DNA of 64,000 nt from Propionigenium maris DSM 9537. GTDB lineage: Bacteria; Fusobacteriota; Fusobacteriia; Fusobacteriales; Fusobacteriaceae. The notes beneath the pieces were generated by a model. That model saw nothing but the letters and a program-made list of their open reading frames with translations. It had not been told where the DNA came from and searched no databases. Below are positions 41,387-50,676 of this stretch, piece after piece (position 1 is the stretch's first letter; each line of letters begins with the position of its first letter). The translations under genes were made by a program, and so were the position numbers. The stretch covers positions 62,001-126,000 of the forward strand of contig NZ_BSDY01000006.1 of NCBI RefSeq assembly GCF_027925155.1, written 5' to 3'.

Positions 41387-42394
41387 ATGAAGAAGGTACT
41401 TTTAGTTTTAGGTATGATATTAACACTACTTCTGACAGCTTGTGGAGAGAAGAAGGAAGCTTCTACAGAGGAAGGAAAGTTAAAGGTTGGTTTAGTTCTT
41501 TCAACAGGTGGACTTGGAGATAAGTCGTTCAATGACCTTGCTTATGCAGGAATGCAGAGAGCACAAGAGGAATTAGGGATTGAGTTTAAATATGTAGAGC
41601 CTGCAAGCGTAAGTGAGTTTGAAGGGTTCTTAGGTGAGTTTGCTGAAAATAATTATGATTTAACAATAGGAATAGGGTTCCAGATGGCAGATGCTATGGA
41701 GAAGGTAGCAGCTGACTACCCAGACTCAAAGTTTATGCTAGTAGATATGCCAGTAGAGGCACCTAATGCAATTGGTGCTGTATTCAATACAGAGGAAGGA
41801 TCATTCCTAGCAGGAGCTCTTGCAGCAATGATGTCTGAAAATCAAAAAGTAGGATTTATAGGTGGAATGGATGTACCGCCAATCAGAGAGTTTGGAAACG
41901 GATTCCTTGCTGGAGCAAGATATGTAAACAACGATATCGAGATTGTTCAGGCTTTTGTAGGAGGAAACAGTCCATTTAACGACCCAGCAAAGGGTAAGGA
42001 GATAGCTCTTTCAATGAATGACAATGGTATCGATGTAATCTACCATGCAGCAGCAGGAAGCGGAAACGGGCTATTTGAAGCAGCTAGAGAGAGAAACTTC
42101 TATGCAGTTGGAGTAGACTCAGACCAGGATTACCTTGAGCCAGGACTAGTACTTACTTCTATGCTTAAGAAGCTTGATAACGCTATTATAGCTGTAATCA
42201 AGGACCTTCAGGCAGGAGAGTTTGAAGGTGGAACAAGAATGTTTGATGTAGCTAACGACGGAGTTGGAATCACTGAGCTTACTTACACAAAGGAGAAGAT
42301 CGGTGAGGAGAAGCTTGCAAAGTTAGAGGAGATCAAGCAGATGCTAATAAACAAGGAAATCTCTGTAAAGGATGAGATCTCTAAGTTAAATTAA
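41387..42394 (+). CDS. BMP/PnrA-family substrate-binding lipoprotein 1
   Basis: 335 aa. Signal peptide with lipobox LLTAC19. Type-1 periplasmic-binding fold of the basic-membrane-protein family, which binds nucleosides in studied members (PnrA). Family landmarks: GLGDKSFND, VGFIGGMD, IYHAAAGSGNGLFEA, VGVDSDQD and VLTSMLKKLD. Closely similar to the next gene and less so to the third. Own promoter and terminator, highly expressed codon style. Confidence 0.9.
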   Translation: MKKVLLVLGMILTLLLTACGEKKEASTEEGKLKVGLVLSTGGLGDKSFNDLAYAGMQRAQEELGIEFKYVEPASVSEFEGFLGEFAENNYDLTIGIGFQMADAMEKVAADYPDSKFMLVDMPVEAPNAIGAVFNTEEGSFLAGALAAMMSENQKVGFIGGMDVPPIREFGNGFLAGARYVNNDIEIVQAFVGGNSPFNDPAKGKEIALSMNDNGIDVIYHAAAGSGNGLFEAARERNFYAVGVDSDQDYLEPGLVLTSMLKKLDNAIIAVIKDLQAGEFEGGTRMFDVANDGVGITELTYTKEKIGEEKLAKLEEIKQMLINKEISVKDEISKLN

Positions 42395-42405
42395 TTTGAT
42401 CCAAT

Positions 42406-42432
42406 GGGGCACCTTCAGGTGTCCCTTTTTTA
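42406..42432 (+). terminator. Terminator of BMP gene 1
   Basis: Stem around gggcacct/aggtgtcc (one G-T pair) with minimal loop and T run. Confidence 0.85.
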
Positions 42433-42516
42433 TTACCTTAGTTTAAGATATCTAGATAAAAAAATGGAAAAAATATTATAAAAATGAAATAAAAGAGAGG
42501 AATAAGAGTTTCATCA

Positions 42517-42545
42517 TTGATAGATTTCATTTTTTTTGATATAAT
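42517..42545 (+). promoter_or_regulatory. Promoter of BMP gene 2
   Basis: TTGATA (42517-42522), 17 bases, TATAAT (42540-42545). It implies a leader of about 215 bases before the ATG. Confidence 0.75.
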
Positions 42546-42683
42546 ATTTGGAGTTTTGACAGAGGAAGGGAGGAGAGAGTAGATGTTTTTAAGTATGGGT
42601 AAGAAGTTAAGTCTTGGGTTTCCAGTATCTATGTCTCACCTTTTTTTTGACAACTTGTCTGAAAAGTTAAATAGTTTAATGTT

Positions 42684-42741
42684 AACAGGAGTTTGTGAAC
42701 GATAATTTTTTTATTATGTTTGCAGAGTTCCTGTTTTTTTT
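42684..42741 (+). promoter_or_regulatory. Leader terminator/attenuator before BMP gene 2
   Basis: Long imperfect hairpin (aacagga 42684-42690 with tcctgtt 42729-42735, inner pairing around aataat/attatg) ending in eight T, only 27 bases before the start codon and inside the leader. It would stop transcription unless controlled. Confidence 0.6.
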
Positions 42742-42768
42742 ATGTGAAATTTAGGAGGAGAAGAATTT

Positions 42769-43779
42769 ATGAAAAAGTTTTTACTGGTAATGGGATTAAT
42801 TTTATCGCTGCTTTTAACTGGATGCGGAAGCAAGGAGGAGGGAGCTACCTCTCAGGAGAAGAAGATGAAGGTAGGACTGGTACTTTCTGTGGGAGGGCTT
42901 GGAGATAAGTCATTTAATGATCTGGCATATAAGGGAATGAAGGACGCTGAGGAGAAGCTTGGAATAGAGTTTAAGTATGTGGAACCTGCAACTGTTTCCG
43001 AGTATGAGGGATTCCTTTCAGAGTTTGCAGAAAACAACTTTGATCTAACTATAGGAATAGGGTTCCAGATGGCAGATGCTATGAAGAAGGTAACTGGGGA
43101 CTACCCTGAATCTAAGTTTATGCTGGTGGATATGCCGGTAGAGTCTCCCAATGCAATAGGGGCAATATTTGATACGGGAGAGGGTTCATTCCTAGTTGGA
43201 GCACTTGCAGCAATGATGAGTGAATCAAACAAGCTAGGATTTATAGGGGGTATGGACGTGCCTACTATAAGGGAGTTTGGAGACGGGTTCTTTGCTGGGG
43301 CAAAGTATGTAAACCCAGAGGTTGAAGCATTCCAGGCCTTTATAGGGGGGAATAACCCGTTTAATGACCCTACAAAGGGAAAGGAAGTAGCTCTTTCTAT
43401 GAATGACAATGGTGTAGATGTAATCTATCATGCAGCAGCGGGAAGTGGAAACGGGCTATTTGAAGCAATAAGGGAAAGAGATTTTTATGCTATAGGAGTT
43501 GATTCTGATCAGGACTACCTTGAGGAGGGGCTTGTACTTACATCTATGCTAAAGAGACTTGATATAGCAATTGTTTCTGTAATTGAAGATCTTAAGAATG
43601 GAAAGTTTGAAGCTGGAACAAGGATATTTAATGTGGAAAACGATGGTGTGGGAATAACTGATCTTGAGTACACTAAAGATGTAATAGGAGAGGAAAAGCT
43701 CGCTGAACTGGAAAAGGTGAGAAAAGCAATCGTTTCCAAGGAGATCGATGTAAAGAAAGAAATATCAAAGCTTAAATAA
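42769..43779 (+). CDS. BMP/PnrA-family substrate-binding lipoprotein 2
   Basis: 336 aa; lipobox LLTGC19. Same landmarks as gene 1 (GLGDKSFND, FIGGMDVP, YHAAAGSGNGLFEA, IGVDSDQDYLE), clearly a duplicate with many conservative changes. Aggagg SD. The long leader with an internal terminator points to a different control from gene 1. Ligand not known. Confidence 0.9.
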   Translation: MKKFLLVMGLILSLLLTGCGSKEEGATSQEKKMKVGLVLSVGGLGDKSFNDLAYKGMKDAEEKLGIEFKYVEPATVSEYEGFLSEFAENNFDLTIGIGFQMADAMKKVTGDYPESKFMLVDMPVESPNAIGAIFDTGEGSFLVGALAAMMSESNKLGFIGGMDVPTIREFGDGFFAGAKYVNPEVEAFQAFIGGNNPFNDPTKGKEVALSMNDNGVDVIYHAAAGSGNGLFEAIRERDFYAIGVDSDQDYLEEGLVLTSMLKRLDIAIVSVIEDLKNGKFEAGTRIFNVENDGVGITDLEYTKDVIGEEKLAELEKVRKAIVSKEIDVKKEISKLK

Positions 43780-43917
43780 CAAATTGTTCTAAAAAATAAC
43801 TTTTCGTTCTTAAAAAAACGTAAAATATTTTATAATATTTTATAAAAAAACTTTTTTTACGCTATTACTTGTGTTAAAATAATTTTAGAGACAATAATTT
43901 TAACCAGGGGGAAAGTT

Positions 43918-44913
43918 ATGAAAAAAATATTTATGTTAATGCTTGCACTAGCAACACTATTTTTAACAGCTTGTGGTGGAAAGAAGGAAGCGGAGCCTGC
44001 AAAGGCAACTGAGGAAGAGAAGCTTAATGTTGGAATCGTACTATCAGTTGGTGGACTGGGAGATAAATCATTTAACGATTCAGCTTACAGAGGACTTGAG
44101 AATGCAAAGAAGGATCTAGGAATCGACTTTAAATATGTAGAGCCTGCCTCACCAGCAGAGGATGAGCAGTACCTTAGAGAGTTTGCAGAAAATGACTACG
44201 ACCTAGTAGTAGGTGTAGGATTCCTAATGAGAGATGCTCTTGAGCAGGTAGCAACAGACTTCCCAGAAGTAAAGTTTGCTCTAATTGATGAGACAGTAGA
44301 ACTACCAAATGTATCTTCTCTACTATTTGCAGAGGATGAGGGATCATTCCTTGTGGGAGCACTAGCTGCTATGATGAGTGAGACTGGAGCAGTTGGATTT
44401 GTTGGAGGAATGGAAGTACCTCTAATTCAGAAGTTCCAAAATGGTTTTGAGGCAGGAGCAAAGTATGTAAACCCTGAGATCAGAACTCTAGGACTATACA
44501 CTTCAGGTCCAAACCCATTCAATGACCCAGTAAGAGGAAAGGAAAATGCTCTTTCTCTAATTAAGCAGGGAGCAGATGTTGTATACCATGCAGCAGGAGG
44601 AACTGGAGTTGGAGTTATCGATGCAGCAAAGCAGGCTGGAGTTTATGCTATTGGTGTAGATTCAAACCAGGACGGAGTAGCTGAGGGAACAGTACTTACA
44701 TCAATGGTTAAAAACGTAGATATAGCTGTATACAACACTGTTAAGGACATTCAGGCAGGAGAGTTTAAGGCAGGAGTTAATGTACTAGGTGTAGCTGAAG
44801 GCGGAGTAGGAACTACAGACTTTGAATTCACTAGAGAGATAATTGGTGAGGAAAAGCTAGCTAAGCTAGAGGAGATCAAGGAAAAGATCATCAACAAGGA
44901 AATAAAGTTTTAA
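43918..44913 (+). CDS. BMP/PnrA-family substrate-binding lipoprotein 3
   Basis: 331 aa; lipobox FLTAC19. More diverged from the other two, especially in the ligand-facing parts (SPAEDEQYL, LIDETVELP, YHAAGGTGVGVIDAAKQ instead of AAAGSGNG). It may therefore bind something different. SD gggg before ATG. The 43780-43917 gap is very AT-rich without a clear promoter. Confidence 0.9.
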   Translation: MKKIFMLMLALATLFLTACGGKKEAEPAKATEEEKLNVGIVLSVGGLGDKSFNDSAYRGLENAKKDLGIDFKYVEPASPAEDEQYLREFAENDYDLVVGVGFLMRDALEQVATDFPEVKFALIDETVELPNVSSLLFAEDEGSFLVGALAAMMSETGAVGFVGGMEVPLIQKFQNGFEAGAKYVNPEIRTLGLYTSGPNPFNDPVRGKENALSLIKQGADVVYHAAGGTGVGVIDAAKQAGVYAIGVDSNQDGVAEGTVLTSMVKNVDIAVYNTVKDIQAGEFKAGVNVLGVAEGGVGTTDFEFTREIIGEEKLAKLEEIKEKIINKEIKF

Positions 44914-44918
44914 TTTAA

Positions 44919-44946
44919 GGGGCAGCCTATAGGCTGCCTTTTTTTA
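44919..44946 (+). terminator. Terminator of BMP gene 3
   Basis: 8-bp perfect stem ggcagcct/aggctgcc, 2-base loop, T run. Confidence 0.92.
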
Positions 44947-45129
44947 TTGCCCAGAAGTAGTTCCTGAGGACACTTAAAGATTAAAAAAAAATCATCAATT
45001 TTTAATCTTTTTTCTGTGGTCAATTAAAGCTCTGTATAATAACAGGAAATTTAAGTGATCAAAAAGGAACAATTAGAATACTTGAGATGAGGATTTTGAA
45101 ATACCTTTGGATTAAAGGCGGAAATACAT

Positions 45130-45158
45130 TTGACAACTGAACATAGAGAAGGTATACT
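45130..45158 (+). promoter_or_regulatory. Promoter of the DUF3798 gene
   Basis: TTGACA (45130-45135), 17 bases, TATACT (45153-45158), near consensus. A TATAAT at 45037-45042 may mark a second start. Confidence 0.85.
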
Positions 45159-45176
45159 CCTACAAATGTGCTGAAA

Positions 45177-45220
45177 AATTAAGTGATCTGTACTTAGAAA
45201 TGGGTACAGTTAATTTTTTT
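45177..45220 (+). promoter_or_regulatory. Terminator-like leader hairpin before DUF3798 gene
   Basis: Arms aattaa (177-182) and ctgtac (188-193) pair with gtacag (204-209) and ttaatt (210-215) of 45 kb, with a 5-base bulge, ending in seven T, 24 bases before the start codon: a possible attenuator. Confidence 0.5.
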
Positions 45221-45244
45221 GCCAACTAAAGTAAGGGGGAGAGT

Positions 45245-46420
45245 ATGAAGAAAATTCTATTGTTTTTTGTAATGTTGGTGTTGTCTGCAGTTTCATTGGC
45301 CGAAGATTTCCATATTGGAGTCGTATCTGGAACAGTAAGTCAGTCGGAGGATGGTCTTAGAGGAGCCGAGGAGCTAATGAAGCTTTATGGTTCTGCTGAT
45401 GAAGGGGGAAGGGTAGTTCACGTAACTTATCCAGACAACTTTATGCAGGAGATGGAGACTACCATATCTCAAATTGTTGGACTAGCAGATGACCCAAAGA
45501 TGAAGGCTATTATTATAACAGAAGCAGTTCCTGGAACTGTGGAAGCCTTTAGAAGAGTAAGAGAGAAGAGGGATGACATACTACTCTTTGCTAACAGTCC
45601 CCACGAAGATCCTGAGATGATAGCTGAGGTTTCAGACCTTGTACTTAATCCAGATAATGTGGCGAGAGGTTACCTCATTGTAAGGGCAGCTAAGGAGATG
45701 GGTGCTAAGAAGTTTATGCACGTATCCTTCCCTAGACATATGAGTTATGAGCTTCTTTCTAGAAGAAGAGACATAATGAAGGCAGCTGCAGAGGACCTAG
45801 GGCTTGAGTTTATAACGATGACAGCTCCAGACCCTGTAAGTGATGTTGGAGTAGCAGGAGCTCAGCAGTTTATCCTAGAGAAGGTTCCTACTTGGCTGAA
45901 GCAGTATGGTAAGGACACAGCTTTCTTTGCAACTAACGATGCTCAGACTGAGCCACTGTTAAAGAGAATTGCTGAAGATGGCGGATATTTTGTAGAAGCG
46001 GACCTACCATCTCCTACAATGGGTTACCCTGGAGCACTGGGAATAAAGTTTGACTCATCTGAAAAGGGAAATTGGCCAAAGATCCTTAAGAAGGTTGAGG
46101 AATCTGTAGTGGCTAATGGAGGAGCAAACAGAATGGGAACTTGGTCTTATTCATACAACTTCGCAGTGGCAGTAGCTCTGGGAACTCATGCAATAAACAC
46201 AATTGAAGGGGATGAAGATCCTACAGATGAAGATGCAATCATGGCCTGTCTTGAAAAGTATACTCCAGGAGCAGGGTGGAACGGAAGTAACTATACCGAT
46301 GTAGACGGTGTAGAAAGAGATAACTTCTTCCTTCTTTACCAAGATACATATGTATTTGGAAGAGGGTACCTTAACATGACGGATTTAGATGTACCTGAAA
46401 AGTACTTTGATATTCAGTAG
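45245..46420 (+). CDS. DUF3798-family periplasmic binding protein
   Basis: 391 aa. Sec signal peptide (about residues 1-19, ending VSLA-ED) without a lipobox; type-1 periplasmic-binding fold, HIGVVSGTVSQSEDG at the N-terminus. DUF3798 proteins are common in fusobacteria and sit next to sugar/nucleoside-type ABC genes. Here it precedes the ATPase and permeases, so it is probably their main binding partner; the BMP proteins may be alternatives. Ligand unknown. Confidence 0.85.
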   Translation: MKKILLFFVMLVLSAVSLAEDFHIGVVSGTVSQSEDGLRGAEELMKLYGSADEGGRVVHVTYPDNFMQEMETTISQIVGLADDPKMKAIIITEAVPGTVEAFRRVREKRDDILLFANSPHEDPEMIAEVSDLVLNPDNVARGYLIVRAAKEMGAKKFMHVSFPRHMSYELLSRRRDIMKAAAEDLGLEFITMTAPDPVSDVGVAGAQQFILEKVPTWLKQYGKDTAFFATNDAQTEPLLKRIAEDGGYFVEADLPSPTMGYPGALGIKFDSSEKGNWPKILKKVEESVVANGGANRMGTWSYSYNFAVAVALGTHAINTIEGDEDPTDEDAIMACLEKYTPGAGWNGSNYTDVDGVERDNFFLLYQDTYVFGRGYLNMTDLDVPEKYFDIQ

Positions 46421-46438
46421 ATATCATTAGATAAGGGC

Positions 46439-46470
46439 AGGAAGGAGGAAGATTTCCTCCTTCCTCTTTT
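46439..46470 (+). terminator. Hairpin between DUF3798 and ABC ATPase genes
   Basis: 12-bp perfect stem aggaaggaggaa/ttcctccttcct with a 3-base loop and a short T run: gives high binding protein and lower transporter output, as in many ABC operons. Confidence 0.85.
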
Positions 46471-46488
46471 GTATGAAAGGAGAATGAA

Positions 46489-48084
46489 TTGGAGAATATA
46501 CTATTAAAGATAGAGGGGCTTTCTAAAAAGTTTGGAGAAAATACAGTACTAAAGGATATAAATATGGATATAAAGAAGGGTGAGATTATAGGCCTTGTAG
46601 GGGAGAATGGGGCAGGGAAATCAACCCTTATGAAGATAATCTTCGGTATGCCGGTTATAGCTGAGACAGGGGGCTATGGAGGGAATGTGACCTTTGACGG
46701 AAAGGAGGTTAACTTTAAGTCTCCCTTCGATGCCCTGGGAGCAGGAATAGGGATGGTACACCAGGAGTTTTCCCTTATCCCCGGGTTTAAGGCCAGTGAG
46801 AATATAGTATTAAACAGGGAATCTCTAAAGGGGAATGTCTTTGAAATCTTCTTTGGGGAGAGGATGAAGGAGATAGACGGTGCTCAGATGAAAAAACGGG
46901 CAGCAGCAGCCATAGAAACTCTTGGAGTGGAGATGGATTCAGATACCCTTATAAAGGAGATGCCCGTAGCCCATAAGCAGTTCACTGAGATAGCAAGGGA
47001 ACTGGAGAGATCCAATACCAAGCTTCTGGTTCTGGATGAGCCTACAGCAGTTCTAACTGAGGAGGAGGCAGAGGTGCTTCTTCGCTCCATGAGAAACCTT
47101 GCTGAGAGGGGGATATCCATTATCTTTATCACCCATAGACTAAATGAGATAATAGATGTAGCTGACAGGGTGGTAGTGCTCAGAGATGGGGTTATGATAA
47201 AGGAGATCGAAACAGAGAAAACAAGCGCCCATGAGATAACTGAGTGGATGATAGGAAGGAGCCTTGCCAAGGGTCAAGAGGAAGGGGAGAAAAACCACTC
47301 TGGAACAGAGGTGGATTTAGAGCTTAAAAACCTTTGGGTGGATATGCCGGGAGAGCTGGTAAAGGATGTGAACCTCAAGGTCTATAAGGGAGAGATCCTT
47401 GGAATAGGAGGAATGGCAGGCCAGGGTAAGCTAGGGATAGCCAATGGAATAATGGGGATACATAAGACAGGGGGAGAGATATACTACAAGGGGGAAAAGC
47501 TGGAGCTGAACAGTACCTATAAATCCCTGGAAAGTGGGCTGTTTCTTGTATCTGAGGACAGAAAGGGAGTGGGACTCCTCTTAGAGATGTCCATAGAGGA
47601 CAATATAGCTTATCCAGCCATGGAGATAAAGAGGGATTTTATAAAGAGAAAGCTTGGAGGACTTGTAGAGTGGGTAGATAAGAGCTCTATAGAGGAGAAT
47701 GCCAAGAAGTACATAGAGGAGCTGGAGGTAAGATGCATGGGTTCTAAGCAGTCGGTGGGAGAGCTCAGCGGAGGAAACCAGCAAAAAGTATGTATGGCCA
47801 AGGCCTTTACTATGAAGCCAGATCTTCTCATGGTATCTGAACCTACAAGGGGAATCGACGTAGGGGCAAAGAAGCTGGTTCTAGATGCACTAAAGGAGTA
47901 TAACAGGGCTACAGGAGCAACTATTATAGTAACTTCCTCTGAGCTGGAGGAGCTCAGAAGCGTCAGTGACAGGGTAGCTATAATAAATGAGGGAAGGGTA
48001 GCAGGGATACTCTCTCCTACAGAGGATCTGGTTAAGTTCGGAGAACTCATGGTAGGGGTAAAGGGGGAGGAAAGTAATGGATAG
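46489..48084 (+). CDS. ABC transporter ATPase, double NBD (sugar/nucleoside type)
   Basis: 531 aa with two fused nucleotide-binding domains. NBD1 has Walker A GENGAGKST and LLVLDEPTA, but the signature region reads MPVAHKQFTEIA. NBD2 has a degenerate Walker A (GGMAGQGKLG) and a canonical LSGGNQQK. Such complementary asymmetry is usual in the RbsA/PnrC group. TTG start with aaaggag SD. Permease gene overlaps by 8 bases. Confidence 0.93.
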   Translation: MENILLKIEGLSKKFGENTVLKDINMDIKKGEIIGLVGENGAGKSTLMKIIFGMPVIAETGGYGGNVTFDGKEVNFKSPFDALGAGIGMVHQEFSLIPGFKASENIVLNRESLKGNVFEIFFGERMKEIDGAQMKKRAAAAIETLGVEMDSDTLIKEMPVAHKQFTEIARELERSNTKLLVLDEPTAVLTEEEAEVLLRSMRNLAERGISIIFITHRLNEIIDVADRVVVLRDGVMIKEIETEKTSAHEITEWMIGRSLAKGQEEGEKNHSGTEVDLELKNLWVDMPGELVKDVNLKVYKGEILGIGGMAGQGKLGIANGIMGIHKTGGEIYYKGEKLELNSTYKSLESGLFLVSEDRKGVGLLLEMSIEDNIAYPAMEIKRDFIKRKLGGLVEWVDKSSIEENAKKYIEELEVRCMGSKQSVGELSGGNQQKVCMAKAFTMKPDLLMVSEPTRGIDVGAKKLVLDALKEYNRATGATIIVTSSELEELRSVSDRVAIINEGRVAGILSPTEDLVKFGELMVGVKGEESNG

Positions 48085-49123
48085 AATAAAAAAGTTTATA
48101 GCTGAAGCGGGATGGCCCAGGATAATAATAGGATTATTCCTGCTGAGTATGTATATAGCAGCTCCCATGGTAGGGCTGAATCTGAAGACCTCTATAAGTG
48201 ATACCCTTGTAAGGGTGGGGATGAATATTATCCTGGTATTATCCCTTGTTCCCATGATCTATTCGGGAACGGGACTAAACTTTGGACTGCCCCTGGGAGT
48301 AGAGGCAGGACTACTGGGAGCTACTATCAGTATGTCTTTGGGGCTTCAGGGGATGATTGGGTTTGCAGGAGCTCTTCTGATAAGTGTTCCATTTTCAGTG
48401 CTGCTGGGATGGGGATATGCTCAGATCCTGAACGAGGTAAAGGGTGGAGAAATGATGATCGCTACCTATGTGGGATTCTCCTCGGTAGCGGTGATGTGTA
48501 TAATGTGGCTGGTACTTCCCTTTAAGAGTGAGGATATGATATGGGCCTATGGAGGAGAGGGTCTCCGTACAACTATCAGTATAGAGGAGTACTGGCAGGG
48601 AATACTGAATAGAAGTCTTCCCCTTTCAAGCGGGGAGTTTGTGGTACCTCTTGGAGAACTTGCTTTCTTTGCTCTTCTAGGCTTCCTTGTGTGGGGATTT
48701 TTCAGAACCAGATCTGGTATGGCAATGAAGGCTGTAGGGTCTAATATGGAGTTTGCCCACTCTACAGGGATATCCATAGACAGGGTGAGAACGAAATCTG
48801 TAGTTATGTCTACAATTCTGGCGGCTTTCGGAATAATTGTTTATCAGCAGAGTTTTGGATTTATTCAGCTCTACCTGGCTCCATTTTATATGGCCTTTCC
48901 AGCAGTAGCTTCTATACTTATTGGAGGAGCTAGTGTAAACAAGGCAACCTTAACCAATGTAATAGTAGGAACCTTCCTGTTTCAGGGGATCCTTACTATG
49001 ACACCGTCGGTGATAAACAACTTAATTCAAACAGATATGTCGGAGACACTTAGAATCATAATATCCAATGGAATGATCCTGTATGCTCTTACAAGAAAAA
49101 GGGGTGGTGTAGTTGCAAAATAA
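48077..49123 (+). CDS. ABC transporter permease 1 (BPD_transp_2)
   Basis: 348 aa, about 8-10 membrane segments, with the family loop GMAMKAVGSNMEFAHSTGISIDRVRTKSV that contacts the ATPase. Ggagg SD inside the ATPase gene. Pairs with the second permease as a heterodimer. Confidence 0.9.
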   Translation: MDRIKKFIAEAGWPRIIIGLFLLSMYIAAPMVGLNLKTSISDTLVRVGMNIILVLSLVPMIYSGTGLNFGLPLGVEAGLLGATISMSLGLQGMIGFAGALLISVPFSVLLGWGYAQILNEVKGGEMMIATYVGFSSVAVMCIMWLVLPFKSEDMIWAYGGEGLRTTISIEEYWQGILNRSLPLSSGEFVVPLGELAFFALLGFLVWGFFRTRSGMAMKAVGSNMEFAHSTGISIDRVRTKSVVMSTILAAFGIIVYQQSFGFIQLYLAPFYMAFPAVASILIGGASVNKATLTNVIVGTFLFQGILTMTPSVINNLIQTDMSETLRIIISNGMILYALTRKRGGVVAK

Positions 49124-50216
49124 AGTGAAAAAATTTATGGTGAGTAATATAGTCCCCCTTATAATGATAGCTTTGATTATTTGTGTAGCTCCAATATCTA
49201 AGCTAAGTCCTACCTACCTTATACAGGAGATGATCCTGAGACTTTCCAGAAACTCTTTTCTGGTACTGTCTCTTATTATCCCTGTAGTGGCGGGAATGGG
49301 ACTGAACTTTGGAATAGTTTTAGGGGCCATGGCAGGGCAGCTGGGGCTTATCCTTGTAACGGACTGGCATATAGTGGGGATCCAGGGGCTCTTTCTGGCA
49401 ATCATTCTGTCTATTCCAGTGGCAATCCTTCTGGGAGTTATGGGGGGAACTATCCTCAATAAGGCCAAGGGTAAGGAGATGATAACCTCCATGATCATGG
49501 GATTCTTTATAAACGGAGCCTATCAGATGGTTGTTCTCTATGGAATGGGAAGTATAATTCCTATGACCAATAAGAAGATAGTGCTAAGCAGGGGATATGG
49601 TATAAGAAATGCCATAGACCTCAAGGGAGTAAGAAGGGCCTTTGATAGCTTTATAAGTCTGAAGATAGGGAACTTTGAGATACCTGTATTCACAGTGCTT
49701 ATAATTATCCTTCTCTGTGTATTTATAATCTGGTTCAGGGGAACTAAGCTGGGTCAGGATATGAAGGCTGTAGGCCAGGATATGGAGGTAGCTAAATCTT
49801 CTGGAGTGGCAATAGAGAGAACAAGGATACTTTCTATAGTTATTTCAACTGTCCTTGCAAGTATCGGTCAGATAATCTTCCTTCAGAATATAGGTACCAT
49901 GAATACCTACAACAGCCACGAGCAGATCGGAATGTTTTCCATAGCTGCCATCCTTATAGGAGGAGCTACTGCATCTAAAGCAAGTATTCCCAATGCTCTG
50001 GTAGGAATTGTGCTGTTTCATCTGATCTTTGTAATATCTCCAAGAGCAGGTAAGGAGCTTGTGGGATCAGCTCAGATAGGTGAGTTCTTCAGGGTATTTG
50101 TATCCTATGGAATCATAGCTATGGCCCTTGTTCTTCACCAGTGGAGAAGGGAGAGGGAAAAGGATGCTGAGAGAAGAAAGATGCTTGAAGTTCAGCTGGG
50201 GAGGAGTGAACTATGA
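49113..50216 (+). CDS. ABC transporter permease 2 (BPD_transp_2)
   Basis: 367 aa, polytopic, coupling loop KLGQDMKAVGQDMEVAKSSG. TTG start with aaggggtgg SD, overlapping permease 1 by 11 bases. A charged C-terminal tail (QWRREREKDAERRK) extends beyond the last membrane helix. Confidence 0.9.
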   Translation: MQNKVKKFMVSNIVPLIMIALIICVAPISKLSPTYLIQEMILRLSRNSFLVLSLIIPVVAGMGLNFGIVLGAMAGQLGLILVTDWHIVGIQGLFLAIILSIPVAILLGVMGGTILNKAKGKEMITSMIMGFFINGAYQMVVLYGMGSIIPMTNKKIVLSRGYGIRNAIDLKGVRRAFDSFISLKIGNFEIPVFTVLIIILLCVFIIWFRGTKLGQDMKAVGQDMEVAKSSGVAIERTRILSIVISTVLASIGQIIFLQNIGTMNTYNSHEQIGMFSIAAILIGGATASKASIPNALVGIVLFHLIFVISPRAGKELVGSAQIGEFFRVFVSYGIIAMALVLHQWRREREKDAERRKMLEVQLGRSEL

Positions 50217-50596
50217 AGAGGATGATAGGAGCTCAACTGGGTCTTGTGGGGGTCTCTATACTTCTGGGAATATTCTTATTTGTTAGCGGAAGAGAGCACA
50301 GGGTATTTGTGGAGAATAAAAGTATTGGAGAACATAAGGCTTTTAAGAGTGTTGTATATACAATCGATAATCAAAAAGATGTAAAGATAAAGAAGAATAA
50401 GAAAAAACTTTCCAATGTAAAGGGGAGCAGCCATGAGATAGTTGTGACCTATAAAAAGGACGGGGTAGAAAAGAAGATCTCCAGGGAATTTAAGCTGAAA
50501 GCCCTAGAGGAAGCTACTATATCCATACCAGGTTTGGTAGGTGGTTCAGAGGAGTGGATAGAATACAAAAGCACTAAAATGAAACAAAAGTCTTAG
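50213..50596 (+). CDS. Small membrane-anchored protein of ABC locus
   Basis: 127 aa. One N-terminal hydrophobic helix (about 8-25), then a Lys-rich extracytoplasmic beta-type region. ATGA overlap with permease 2 ties it to the transporter. I do not recognise the family with certainty (DUF6672-like is possible). Could be an accessory subunit of the uptake system. Confidence 0.7.
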   Translation: MKRMIGAQLGLVGVSILLGIFLFVSGREHRVFVENKSIGEHKAFKSVVYTIDNQKDVKIKKNKKKLSNVKGSSHEIVVTYKKDGVEKKISREFKLKALEEATISIPGLVGGSEEWIEYKSTKMKQKS

Positions 50597-50676
50597 AAAT
50601 CGTATGTTTAGATATTGACAAATCCAAGATGATGAACTAATCTTATAATAGAAGTCTAATTCATGGAGGGGACAGT

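Noticed and set aside
42720-42908. + strand ORF overlapping the BMP gene 2 start
   Set aside because: It is a shifted frame across the leader hairpin and the signal-peptide region; no SD and no conservation signal.
50615-50649. TTGACA and TATAAT pair before the ADH-like gene
   Set aside because: The spacer is 23 bases, too long for a normal promoter; no better pairing was found.
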